A DNA stretch of 64,000 bases from Dendronephthya gigantea (taxonomy: Eukaryota; Cnidaria; Anthozoa; Malacalcyonacea; Nephtheidae): NCBI RefSeq assembly GCF_004324835.1, contig NW_021163025.1, forward strand, positions 1,454,001 to 1,518,000, read 5' to 3'. The notes under the pieces are model-generated. The model made no database searches and had not been told where the DNA came from. It saw nothing but the letters and a program-made list of their open reading frames with translations. Within the stretch, counting starts at the first letter, position 1. Every line of letters starts with the position of its first letter. Both the position numbers and the translations under genes were made by a program. This document shows, piece by piece, positions 34,100-46,300 of this stretch.

Positions 34100-36662
34100 A
34101 TGGCCGACAGAACGACGGTTTTGCTTTTCTTGTTCTTGGTTGCATTATTGTTTATTTTATGGTTCATGCCTACCTCGCGACCAGCGCCAGAGGGGACAAA
34201 GGTAATCAATAGATCATTTGTGCTGTTTGCGGATTAAACTAAATACCAAAGTAGTGAAACGACTTGAGATGTGATGTTGTTAAAATGAAAATTACTTCCA
34301 ATTTCCAAAGTTGTTTATGTAACGAGATACAAATTAAATCCACTCATAATCTAGCTTTAAAATGATGTTAGCAATAAACAGTCTTATTTTGACCCTGTTT
34401 GTTTTCCTTTTCTCAAATAGTTAGATCCTAATGTTGGAAAAGAGCTAAACAGGTAATATGCATGAGGCAGCATGATGCTTTTAGTTGCTAGGTCAGGTTA
34501 ATTTTATTATTCTTTGTAAATATGGAACTCTTTATATGCCAGTTATTCGAGTCTTCTCCAAGGTGATGTCCGGTAGGCAGGAATGTAAACAAACGCTCGT
34601 TTGCATTAAACTGCTAACAGTCTGCTATATTCTCATGTCCCAATTCTCATGTCTACCATACATCACTGTTCATCATTGTGCATCATTGTGCATCTGAAAA
34701 AGTAAAACCAGCCTTGTAAAATTTGTGCGATGCTTGTAAAATGCTTGAAATTGTCTTGTCTCCTATTGTGAGAACACAGAACAAGTTACATTTTCATCAT
34801 TTTCACTGTGTGAACATCCAAACCAGACAAATTTAAATCCATCAGAAGATTGTGCGTGAGATGTCTGGTAGGGTTACATTCCACCACCAGTTGTTCTGTT
34901 GTTGCAATGTGGATTAAAATGTAAGTGTGTTCAAAGATTTCAGGAGACCATAAAAAAGTTTGTGAACTCAATGGGTGAGATGGAAAAACGTTTGGACAAT
35001 CTTGAGGTCAATGTCCAAAATATCCAGAAGAAACAAGAATCATTCCAAGTAAATTCTGTGAATCCACAGATCAGTAAAAGACAAAGCCAAGAACCTGTGA
35101 ACCATGATGCTGAAAAGGAACCTGTGGACCATGACACTGAAAAAGAGCAAAAATCAGAAGCTCCAGATTTTATCGGGTGTGTATGTATTGTGTATTAGCG
35201 AGGTGAGGCTTAACTTGCACTTGTTGTTGGTTAGTTAAATGAGGTTCCTGAATAGGGTGAAATCGGAGCTCTGGGATTGCACAGCTATTTTTACACTGAG
35301 AAATATATATATAAATTGAAATACATAGAAAGTGAACAGTTCAAATTTCGCTGGGTAACCTGAATGCAAACCATTGCAAAATCATTATAATGTTTCCAGT
35401 GGTACGTAGCTTGTGTTGTATTGCTCTTATGAGCTTTATTCATTTGATCATTCAGGGAGATAAGACGTAACAATAATTGTTTTGATTCTGCTGAGCATGG
35501 CTTCGATGGTGCCATTGAAGTATTTGAATGCCATAAACAAGGTAGAAATCAGGTAGGTTACTGTAGAGGATCAGAGACAAACCTTATTACCAAATATTAT
35601 TGCACAATGAAGCTCCTAGAGTATGCTAACTTCACCCAGTGCAGAAGCACAGCTTCACTTTTCCTAATAATGTCAGGCAATATATAACAGTTAACTTATC
35701 TGCAATTGGAATACTCAGTGAAATATGCATTTAGGAGGGTGGACCTACTCCCAAAAAAAAGTCAAGTGAATGATATCAGCAAAAATTTCAAGTACAAATT
35801 GCCTGAACTATCACTGACTTTAGCAAAAATTGCCCAAATTTTGGTAGAATTCGATAAAAATTTGCCCAATTGACTTTTCTAGATTCAAATGTTTCTGGGG
35901 GGAGGGGAAGCTGTCCCTGGCTCTCCTGCCTCATCCTGGTCTAACTGGGTTTCTTATCAAAATATTATTCATATTTCTACTTTATTTAACTTATAATAAT
36001 TACAATCAGTGTGGTACAATGCATTATAGTTGTATTAATTTAATTGTTTATCTTTATTTGTTTAGGAATTTCAACTGTACGGTAATAAGATAAGACATAA
36101 ACAATGGTGCCTGGTGGCAGAAAAGGCAGAGGAAGGTCAAGCTGTGCTGTTAGGGAACTGTGGTGACAACAATCCTCTACAAGTAAGAATTCTGCAAAAC
36201 ATGGACTTAGTTTGATAAACTGACTATGGTTTACACACAATGTTATTTCACTGTTCATTTAAATATTCCAGCTGTAAGCAAGGCATTCTGAATTAAAAAA
36301 ATGTGATAAATCCAACAGCTAAGCTAAAAAAGGATATAAAATGAGTTTGGTGGCAAAATGTTGTAAATTGGGGGAAATATATAAAGTCCACAAGCTTTGT
36401 AAGACTATGTAGCTATTACGCGCGGGAAAATGGTTGATTTTGTCAAAAATGGTAATTTTTTCCGCGCGAGATGATACAAAGGTTGAAAAAGATTCTTCTT
36501 TCTCGTGTATAGAAATGGCAGTACCAAGATAAATTAATAAAAAGTGCAGAAATGAACTTTTGCATGAGGAACAAATTTGGTCGCGGAGTCGTGTCGTTGG
36601 CCGAATGCAATACAGAAGATGATTCACAAAAATGGGATTTGGAGAAGAAATATGGTACATGA
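34100..36662 (+). CDS. Type II membrane protein with ricin-type beta-trefoil lectin, copy B, 245 aa
   Basis: Exons: 34100-34201, 34421-34452, 34937-35176, 35456-35552, 36066-36182, 36513-36662. Architecture equals copy A: a short N-terminus, a Leu/Phe-rich anchor (residues about 7-23), a stalk with FQETIKKFVNSMGEMEKRL, a variable acidic linker (with an EPVNHD/EPVDHD internal repeat), then three lectin units (CFDS...NQEF, WCLVA...LQKW, FCMRN...SQKW). The exon lengths of the three lectin exons match copy A (97 and 117 identical; the last 150 versus 141). The two proteins have diverged most in anchor and linker, so both are probably functional. There is no glycosyltransferase motif. It converges on the ZC2HC1 gene with a gap of about 300 bases. 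Confidence 0.8.
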
Positions 36663-36962
36663 GTTATACGTATAGAATAGGCTATCTTACGATTTTCAAT
36701 GATCTTATGCAAATACAATGTAAATTAGTTTTTTCTGTGATTGAAAGGGAAAAACCTGTCTTGAACTACACTTGTTGTTTTGCAAAAGTCTCGTAATAAT
36801 GCAACGGTTTAAACATTTTAACGAAACTCTAAAAGTGCATGATATATGATATATTATATGCAAAATCTTTTAGTCCACAAAAACACATTTTTTGCATTCC
36901 GTATGTATACTATGCATACTACACTTTTTACACACATAAAGTTTTAATTGTTATTTGTTAGT

Positions 36963-39540
36963 CTAGCGCCGTGGGGGTCTGGGTCGTGCCCGGGTTTCTT
37001 TGCATCTTGGGATATGTCTCTCCGCCACGGACGGTTTGAATTTTCTTTGACAATATGAACACTCGATGTAATCGGGGTTGGTCAGCGGAGTTGGTGGACC
37101 TGGTTCTTGATGTCTTGCCGAACGAATTGACTGAATGAAGTTTTCGTGTGTTTTCCTCCAGTCGTTCTTCTTCTTGTCCTGCGGGAAATCAAAACAAACA
37201 TTGGTGACATTATTGGCCCGGTTGTTTGAATACCTTGGGCCGGTTGTATCAAGCCCGTTTAGCTTAAACGGTGGTTAAGTTCAAAATAGAAAGCAAGTCT
37301 ATCATTTTATTCAAGAAGCAAACTAAATGTTTTTAACCTTAATACAAAGATACTGTTTACAACTACATATTCAGTGCATAATATTTAAGTTGACTCACTC
37401 AAGAGAGTTGTATGAGTGTTATTTAATTTTAACTTATCCACCGTTTAAGCTAAACGGGCTTGATACAACCGGCCCCTTGTCTTAATCACAAATAGAAATC
37501 CACTCTGGACTCTGCAGTATTCAATCGATTATATCTTTTGCCATTCTTGTGATTATGTTTAGTTATAAGAGTGAAGCTCGGTATAAATTTGAAACCGAAA
37601 TAAAGTATATTTCAATGACGTTAGGTTGTTTCAACCGGGAAATGGCCGGATTTTTACTTGGCAAATCATCCCAGTCCTTTCCCGCCATTTCAGATCTCCC
37701 GGAGAAATTACTCACCTTGTATTTGGAGTCATCGCTTGTCTCCTTTCCCATAATAAGATATTTTTCCATATCTGTGCCTTCAGCTCTCTTTCGCTTGGCA
37801 TCAAACGGTTTCTTGATTCTTGCCGATGCTTTTCTGCACGCCTTTTCATGCTTTGCGATCCTCTCTTTCATAAAACCTCGGCCGCAGTTTGGACATGTTA
37901 CCAAATCCTGAATAACAGAGCCTGATGTGGCATTCGCATTAGTTTCTTTGTGAATGCTCGACTTCGTTGTAGAATCACGACTCGTTTGTGTTCTTCCAGT
38001 AAGTTCACTGACTTTATACTCGTAAGAAACGGATTTTCCCCGACCCCGCCGGAAATCTTCTTCGTTCGTTCTTTGATATTCGGCATTTCGATGTTGTTTT
38101 GACCGCGTTTCCCGCTTGAAATTTCCATCCTGTGTTTCGTTTGGAGATATCTTCACCATATTTGCTTCCCCTTGCCTTGTTTCTGTTGATCGGTGCTGTT
38201 TTTCTCCGTTATAATTACGGCTTTCTTGTTCCCGCTTTTTTCTACTCCGTCTCCCCATACGTTTCTGTAGCTCCAAGAGTTTTTTCTGCTCACGCGAAAT
38301 CGTTTCGCGAAGTTCCGTCTCAACTCGACACATCTCGTCAAAACTTTGCGAATTTCCCCTGGCCCTGGGCGACGACTGTTTGTGGCTTTCATTTGCCGCG
38401 GGCCTCGCCGTGTTTGACCGCAGTATAAGCTCCTCCGTCTTCCTCCGGTGAACGAGCTCTTTTATCTTCACCAAACTTTTCGACACCTCGCTGAAAGAAC
38501 GTGCTAAACATTCACCGTTTCCCTTCTCGTTTACGTTCGTTTCCGTGATGGCTTCTTCGTTTGCGGGTTTACTGCCTCGTTTGTAAACTTCCCTCGATTT
38601 CACCCCCTTCCGTGCTCTGAGTTTGTTGTTCTTGGCGGCGAGCGATGCAAAGACTTCGTCATTTCTGTATTCTGTTCTGTCGTATTCGTCAGACGGTCGT
38701 TTCTGGCGCTTGAATACCTCTCTTGATTTTACTCCCCTTGGCTTAGTCGAATAAGCATTTCCACCATCCCTGTCGACACCGTTTGCTTCATAGGTCGATG
38801 AAAATTCGACTGTACTTAACTTGCTTTCCTCATTCTTCGCGAAGGCAACACCGGTTCGGGATTTGCGATTTTTCTTTCGTAATTTGTCTTGTTCGCTATG
38901 GTTCTTTTGTTTTTGGTTGTTCTTAAAATAGTCGATTGCTTCTACTTTTTCCTTCTCGCCTCTTTTCCCGACAATTCTTGTCTTATCTCTTTGTTTACCT
39001 GTAACGAGTCGCACATGACGGTCAAGTTTGTAAACATTGATTGGGATTGCATTTGTTTTTCCACCCACGAGAAGCATAGGCCTAGCGACTAGACACGTTT
39101 TCACCTATTTCTTCACAAGCATCGTTTAGGAACATTGATTGACTCATGAACTACCGATAGATACGTAAAGTAAATATTTCAATTTCGATTCTTAAAAACA
39201 GAATAAATGATTCACCTTCGTAACGTGTGTTTGACGTGATCGGCGGGAGATCTACAACAGCATTGCAAGCTTCTGCTGCGAGCATTCTTCGATTCAAAAA
39301 AAATTCCCGTACGCTTCCTTTCTTGGGTAATATCTTAGCCCTCACTCTTGTCTCAAACAAAGCGTTCGCCTTCTGTTCCCTTTCCCGTAACAGCCTGGAA
39401 CGGTAATCTTCCTGAAGCATTTCTAACCTCGTTGGTTTTTGACTGTCGGGTTTTGTCTTCCTCATCGTCGCATGGTTCTCCGTAAAATTTGTTCTGTAAA
39501 AGTTATATTCAGTTCCGTGGTCGAATAGCGTGTTGGCCAT
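36963..39540 (-). CDS. ZC2HC1-family zinc-finger protein, 637 aa
   Basis: Exons on the minus strand: 39216-39540, 37716-39088, 36963-37178. Two C2HC fingers characterise the family: CPNCGRGF...H..AC at residues about 507-526 and CSYCQRKF...H..RC at about 606-625, the second preceded by PLTNPDY as in ZC2HC1A/B/C. KRKRAEGTD between them is also a family feature. The long N-terminal part is basic, disordered and contains a coiled-coil segment (ETELRETISREQKKLLELQK), which is most like the C paralogue; that choice is tentative. The molecular role of this family is not established. The exon 1/2 junction (CGAAG|GTGAAT to GTCTAG|TCGC) keeps the frame. The start at MANTLF is chosen because no upstream in-frame ATG is seen in the same exon. 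Intron 2 holds an inverted-repeat element. Confidence 0.8.
37237..37475. mobile_element. MITE-like element in ZC2HC1 intron 2
   Basis: Inverted arms of about 38 bases start GGGCCGGTTGTATCAAGCCC and end with the complement at 37475. The subterminal block CCACCGTTTAAGC is shared with decayed copies at 33.8 and 55.6 kb. It is non-coding. Confidence 0.75.
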
Positions 39541-41466
39541 TTTAACACGGTTTGCCGTATGTTCTTTCAAGCACAACCAGCGATGATGTTGCCTGATAGA
39601 AATCACCAAAAATAAAAAAAGAATTAATACTTTAATAGGTATATCTCGCGAAGGAAATAATTTATAAATAAAAGTTCAACGCTGGTTCCATTTGAAGAGA
39701 CTGCATGCCCACGCGGCTATTTGATTGTTTTGGCTCTTGTCAGTCTTGTAGATTCACATTGGATCATATTGGAGTTTGGAATCGAACCAGCTAAAACCAC
39801 GGGCTTAAATTTGCACGGTTTCTTTCGCAAAAAAGCTTATGTAAACAGAGACTTGATGGGAATTCATGTTAGAACTCTTATGAACTTTGTGAGTATTAAA
39901 CATATCTTACATGGACATACATATATCCAATTACAAAACATGAAACATACGATATACTTGACCCAAAATGGCTGCACTCTCGTTTAAAGTTTAAACCAAA
40001 CGAAAACGACTAATTTCAAGCGTCGAAACAGAGGCAACTCTCTTATAACTCCTCACTCGACCTTGCGAGTCCTGACACGGTGTACATGTTGTTATTCCTA
40101 GGATGTTCTCTAACGGGTAACGGACAATTACGCTTCGGTCTATGTTTGAGCGTGCTTTTTAAGAGGATTACTTCGTTTCAAACAATTCAAAGCCGGATAT
40201 CGTAATGTAATTGGTCCGAAGGCGTATTGGATTAGCACTATTGATGCAATGGTCTAAAAACGGAAAATTTTACTGTCTGGCTCGAGTACGAAGTACTTGA
40301 TGACATACGGGCAACGTCATCGCCAGTAATTCATGGAAACTGCTCAGAGTCTGAGTTGAAACAACAATTTTTTTGGTAGGACGTGTAGGCTTAAATAAAG
40401 ATGGTCCTTTATCATGCAAATGATATCCAAGACAAATTACGAGTGTCAGCAATTGCTAGTAAACATAAAACATTGTACTTCATATTCTGTGTTCACAGCA
40501 GAATACCATAGTAACCCACCGACTCGAGCCTTATCTGATTTCCAGATCCATTTTCATAATTTTTATCGCATATTTCGTCAGACATTGCCCTGTCAATGTT
40601 TCGTAAAACGTGTGCCGAAAGAACAGTAAAGGACTAGCCATCTCAAGGATGTTAAACATTCAAGGCAGCTTTCTAATAGTTATCATATAAACTCAGCGTT
40701 AAAAATAGTTCCAAATTCATCACTTGTTTTTCTCGGCCAGATGTTTCAGCGATAACTGAAATGATATTCCCACTCAATGATAAGATTTCAGTGGATATGA
40801 ATTCGAATATTTTTATTGTATATCAAGGTCCTATATCATAAATCCTGTGGGACAAGTTTGCGCTTAAAAAAACATTAAATAGACCCATTAGCGAAAGTAG
40901 TTGTTCCTGGGAAATCGCATTTGACCGCGAAATTTTGCGGCGCCAATTAATCCAGATATGAGGTTCGTTCTGAAACCTCCCCGACTTTATTCATGTTAAA
41001 TCACGAACATGCGTTAAATGCTGATTTACAGCAATTTAATTGTACTGGTTCAGACTCGAGTGACTTTGAACAATGCTTTTGTTATCCCCGGCAAGCGATT
41101 GGTTCAAATTAACGGCTTCTGCGCGTCGCTGCGCTGCAAGGCATGAAATAACGATAATTTTGACTTACTTTTGACTCTGAAAGCTTCAAGTTGGTCTGTA
41201 GCTGTATTGTTCATTACAGGTATTTCTCCGATGTTTTCAAAATACTTGCAGCCGGTAATATTATATAAATTCAGTTAATCTCTTCCGTAAACTCTGTTGC
41301 CTGGCGACGCGTAAACAATTTGCTCACGCGCTGGGGTCTTTTTTCCGACATGCGAAATCCTTTTCGGTCCACGCTCCGATATACAAGCTCCGGTATGGTA
41401 TTTACCCCGGATCATCTATTTTCCTATTTAGGAAAATATTTTCAAAGGAAAACATGAGGAAATTTA
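39541..41466. other. Divergent intergenic region
   Basis: About 1.9 kb lies between the starts of the minus-strand ZC2HC1 gene and plus-strand CINP, so it should hold two promoters. I see no supported exon; short open frames lack splice sites or family likeness. Confidence 0.5.
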
Positions 41467-42527
41467 ATGGCGGGAAACGGCGGGAAAATCAATTCGAAAA
41501 GTGGAAACTTGTGTTCGAAATTCCAAATGTCCAAGAAAGCAAACAAAAATACTCCTGGAAAATCTCGGAAATCGAGCAGCGAATCAGCAAGAAATAGTTC
41601 TCAGAATCTTGGAAAAAGTCAATCAGGATACGACTATGCTGGAAGAGTAAGAAAATGTTGTTTAAGTTGGCATGAATGTGTGCAGAAATGGTTGAGTGAA
41701 AATAGCTGTGGCCTGGAGTTAGCCACGAAAATTGTGAATGGACAGCTGCAAAACTCGTAAGTAAATGTATTAATATAGATCATAATGAGTTGAAGAGTTC
41801 AAATAACAAAGGCTTGCTCTGCTGATTTCGAAGAGCATTTGATTTAAACTATTTCCTAATAATTAGCTTGCACAATTCATGTTTTTTTCCTTGTAATTTT
41901 TAGATCCTCTGATGAAGATGGTGTGGACGAAACATCCTCAAATCCTGTTGTGTTTGGAAATCCTGATGATGAGGATGAAGTGATTGTTAGCGACAAAGAA
42001 AAGCTTGTGAAAATATTTGAATCAATGGTGAGATGGGAATATCTTGTAGCAAGAACAAGGTAGCATGTTGCAGAGCCAGAGTTATAGCATCACTTGTTTG
42101 TGTTTAGAAAGACATACACAAAAAGATGTGTTCTCTCACTTCGAATTTCGAAGCTATATCCTCGCTTCGAACAATGAAAGAAGGTGAAAACCAATCTGAA
42201 CAACCAGTCTTTGAGACATGGCCACTGGCCAACTATGGTTAGTGTGAAATTATAGTTTTATTTGTATTATATAAGTATATATAGGTTTAATTTATTAACT
42301 GCTTTTGTTTTGCAGTGAGCTTATCAAGAAAGCTGGCAAACATGTTTGAACAGGAGCTGAGGCTGAAAGAGAGGCTGGTTGCAATGGTTTTGAGAGAAGC
42401 AAGTATCGAAGACAGAAGTAAACTAATGGCATGTTTGGCCATGTGGTTGCACCAACCATATATAGATGACAAATATCGACAAGAGATAGAGCTCATGTTG
42501 TTGGAAACAGGACTGCGAACAGCATGA
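41467..42527 (+). CDS. CINP: Cyclin-dependent kinase 2-interacting protein (CINP), 251 aa
   Basis: Exons: 41467-41756, 41904-42027, 42108-42237, 42316-42527. The C-terminal third is highly diagnostic: VSLSRKLANMFEQEL..., then LAMWLHQPYIDD and LMLLETGLR, matching human CINP almost position for position (SMWLHQPYVES, SMLLETGHR). A TWP motif before exon 4 also matches. The N-terminus is Lys/Ser-rich and divergent, with a conserved W-containing helix (SWHECVQKWLSEN). In vertebrates CINP binds CDK2 and CDC7 and takes part in replication, ATR signalling and ribosome maturation; here that is by homology. Splice phases are consistent at every junction. Confidence 0.9.
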
Positions 42528-42875
42528 ATAGTGCTAATCTAACATGAATCCACTGTTTAATATTTCAAGATAAATAAATCAATGCAAACCTACTAAATAT
42601 TAAAAATATCTATTGCCACTTAAATTTCTGACCTTGACCCAATACCACAAACACAGATAGCAGAAATAGAGACGTTTTGTAATTGTATAGAATGACAGAA
42701 ATACTGAAATACGTAGATTTTGCGCCCAGAATATAAAACATCAGAATATCTTCGGTATTTTGATCTTCGATTGTTAAAAAGTGGAATAAGTATTGCTTTA
42801 TTAGGGTAATTGTTGCCCTCAGGTGGTGTGGATGACCTAGTCATAATGGCTAAAATTTAAAGCTAGGCATCTGAT
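42528..42875. other. CINP 3' flank
   Basis: It contains an AATAAATC-type polyadenylation context shortly after the CINP stop (near 42570). Nothing else is supported. Confidence 0.4.
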
Positions 42876-42962
42876 CCTTCGATAGCTCAGTTGGCAGAGC
42901 GGGGGACTGTAGAGGTTCAAATTGACATCCCTAGGTCGCTGGTTCAAATCCGGCTCGAAGGA
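42876..42962 (+). tRNA. tRNA-Tyr (GTA) with a 14-base intron
   Basis: The acceptor arm CCTTCGA pairs with TCGAAGG at the 3' end, with discriminator A. The D arm (TAGCTCAGTTGGCAGAGC), anticodon loop CTGTAGA with GTA, and T arm (GGTTCAAATCC) are canonical. The intron at 42913-42926 interrupts the loop one base 3' of the anticodon, the standard position in eukaryotic tRNA-Tyr. A T run (ATTTTTC) just after the gene can terminate RNA polymerase III. Confidence 0.95.
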
Positions 42963-43324
42963 TATTTTTCTTCCACATTTACAAAATCTCTAAAAATTTT
43001 CTTTCTCTTTCTATCTTAGACATTTACTTATAAACTCCATTCACGTTATGTTTCATCGAAATCGTATTCTTATTCCTAAATTTTAAAACGAAAAAATATC
43101 ACAACATTAAATCCCGAGTTCCGGACCCGGCCCAGTGCTTAGTCCTATCACGCGGTTTGTTCCGTTCTGTGCCAGCGGTACAGACAAAAGCGAAACAGCA
43201 TTCAGCGGCCAATCTCTAAAAAGTACATATTTGAAATTTTTTAGATTCTTTAGATCTTTTAAAAGATTTATCTTTTAAATATTTGTTCGGAAAACGGGAA
43301 AAACTCTTGATATTACACCAAACT
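42963..43324. other. Short intergenic gap before the CatSper gene
   Basis: AT-rich sequence that probably holds the promoter and 5' UTR of the downstream gene. No specific element is recognised. Confidence 0.4.
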
Positions 43325-46300
43325 ATGAGAGGAAAACAAACGATTTCGTTATTCGTTTTCATCGCTTTTTTATCAAAGCTTGGAATTAGCTTCTCTGCTA
43401 AAACGTGGCGGTAGGTTTAATAATTGTTGTTTTTGGCAATTGAAAAGGCTTTTTCCAGTGCTAAGCTCAAGGCAACTTAATTTGCAGTTATTATCCGACC
43501 GGGAGAAATCATCATGGGTATATTTCAACGAAAACTAAGGTATGTGTGCACGACAAGATGGAAAAGGATCGCAGCGGGTTTCAACAGCGGGTTTTTATTT
43601 TTAATAGTTTTAACTATAAACATTGATGTCAACTGTCGGAATGACACAAGAACGTGGGGAAACTTGTGGGGGGGTCTGGGCCGCCCAGAGAAATTGTGGG
43701 GCCCGGGGCAAAATTTTTTTGTGGGGCCGTATGACGTCATGGTTTTAAATATCTGCGAGGCATAAAGTACTTCAAAGCGTCGTGCAAAAGTTCTTCTTCG
43801 ACCATTGTCGAGTTCGCCATAAAATGGCGAATTCGACCATAGCCGAGTCCTCCCGAAATTGCCGTATTCGACCCTGGTCGAGTCGGCCGGAAAATGGCGA
43901 ATTCGACCATGGTCATATTCGCCGGAACATCGCAAATACGACCATGGTCATATTCGCCGGAAAATGGCAAATACGACCATGGTCATATTCGCCGGAAAAT
44001 GGCAAATACGACCATGGTCATATTCGCCGGAAAATGGCAAATACGACCATCGTCATATTCGCCGGAAAATGGCAAATACGACCATGGTCATATTCGCCGG
44101 AAAATGGCAAATACGACCATGGTCATATTCGCCGGAAAATGGCAAATACGACCATCGTCATATTCGCCGGAAAATGGCAAATACGACCATCGTCATATTC
44201 GCCGGAAAATGGCGAATTCGACCATGGTCATATTCGCCGGAACATCGCAAATACGACAATGGTCATATTCACCGGAAAATGGCAAATACGACCATGGTCA
44301 TATTCGCCGGAAAATGGCAAATACGACCATGGTCATATTCGCCGGAAAATGGCAAATACGACCATCGTCATATTCGCCGGAAAATGGCAAATACGACCAT
44401 CGTCATATTCGCCGGAAAATGGCAAATACGACCATTGTCATATTCGCCGGAAAATGGCAAATACGACCATCGTCATATTCGCCGGAAAATGGCAAATACG
44501 ACCATCGTCATATTCGTCGGAAAATGGCAAATACGACCATGGTCATATTCGCCGGAAAATGGCAAATACGACCATGGTCATATTCGCCGGAAAATGGCAA
44601 ATACGACCATGGTCATATTCGCCGGAAAATGGCAAATACGACCATGGTCATATTCGCCGGAAAATGGCAAATACGACCATGGTCATATTCGCCGGAAAAT
44701 GGCAAATACGACCATGGTCATATTCGCCGGAAAATGGCAAATACGACCATGGTCATATTCGCCGGAAAATGGCAAATACGACCATGGTCATATTCGCCGG
44801 AAAATGGCAAATACGACCATCGTCATATTCGCCGGAAAATGGCAAATACGACCATTGTCATATTCGCCGGAAAATGGCAAATACGACCATCGTCATATTC
44901 GCCGGAAAATGGCAAATACGACCATGGTCATATTCGCCGGAAAATGGCAAATACGACCATGGTCATATTCGCCGGAAAATGGCAAATACGACCATGGTCA
45001 TATTCGCCGGAAAATGGCAAATACGACCATGGTCATATTCGCCGGAAAATGGCAAATACGACCATGGTCATATTCGCCGGAAAATGGCAAATACGACCAT
45101 CGTCATATTCGCCGGAAAATGGCAAATACGACCATGATCATATTCGCCGGAAAATGGCAAATACGACCATGGTCATATTCGCCGGAAAATGGCAAATACG
45201 ACCATGCGAGTTGGCAAATACGAGTTGGCCGGAAATTGGTGAATTCGACCATGGTCGAGTCTGCCTGAAATTGGCGTATTCGACCATGGTTGAGTCTGCT
45301 GGAGATTGGCGTATTCAAGCATGGTCGAGTTCGCCGGAAAATGGCGAATTCGACCATGGTCGAGTTCATCGGAAATTTGCGTATTCGACCTTGGTCGAGT
45401 CCGCTGAAAAATGCCGTATTTGACCATGCTCGAGTGTACCCGAAATGTGTCATTGTCTTTGATTTTAGTTTACTCTAGAGCACACTGGATCGAGTGCGGA
45501 GTGGATTTCAAAACGCTGGTTTTCTGAAGAACATTGTATTGTACAGAACAGTACCTCTCCAAAAGCAACAGCAGTTTGCTCGATCGCTGGGTACCACCCC
45601 TTCGGGATTCTTGATCAATTTTTTAACAAGATGGTAACTGTCTGATCAGTTTGTTATTTTGCCAGAATGCCTGGATCATTTCATTCCTATTTCCAAATCA
45701 TTTGCAAGAACACCAATTTTTGCTATTTTCATTTACAATAGGACGTTGAAAATATCCTTGTTATCAAAACTCCGTATTGTTACGAGTGGCATATCGCATT
45801 GTCTTCAACTTTTGATAACAGATCTGCAAGATCTGATGGGTAATGCTTCAACACAGACAGTATTTGACTGAGAATTCGCATCACATTTTAAAAGATTTTG
45901 AACTTTTTTTCAGTTCTTTTCGCCTGAAATTTGATCTGTGGATCCAAGAACGAAGCGAGTTTGAACAAAAAAGCACCAGTCTTTTTCCGTCAAAGGTTGT
46001 ATCATTTGAGATGTGATATAATCACGCTATTATATGATTCTGAAATATCCTTTTTGAGCTGGTCCTCTTCCAGTAAAATTGTATTCATATATGTTTCTAG
46101 GCTTCCAAACGCGTGACCAAACTATTCCACCAAGTCGGTCAAGAACCCTCGATCTCGGCTTCAGTAGGCTATTCAAATGACAAAATTCCATTCGTTTTTA
46201 AAGACGTTGAATTCTCTTCGAATGACAGGTGAGTGGTCCGTTTCAGTGGCGTGGCCAGCATCGATAATATGTGAGACTCACATTTTATATTAACGTTTAC

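Noticed and set aside
43782-45423. Three long overlapping plus-strand open frames of 450-510 codons
   Set aside because: They are the three reading frames of one 35-bp satellite inside a CatSper intron; all frames are open because the unit lacks forward stops, not because of coding selection.
45659-45871. An open frame of about 70 codons over CatSper exon 4
   Set aside because: It is in the wrong phase. The acceptor at 45741 gives an in-frame exon with CYEW and good splice signals instead.
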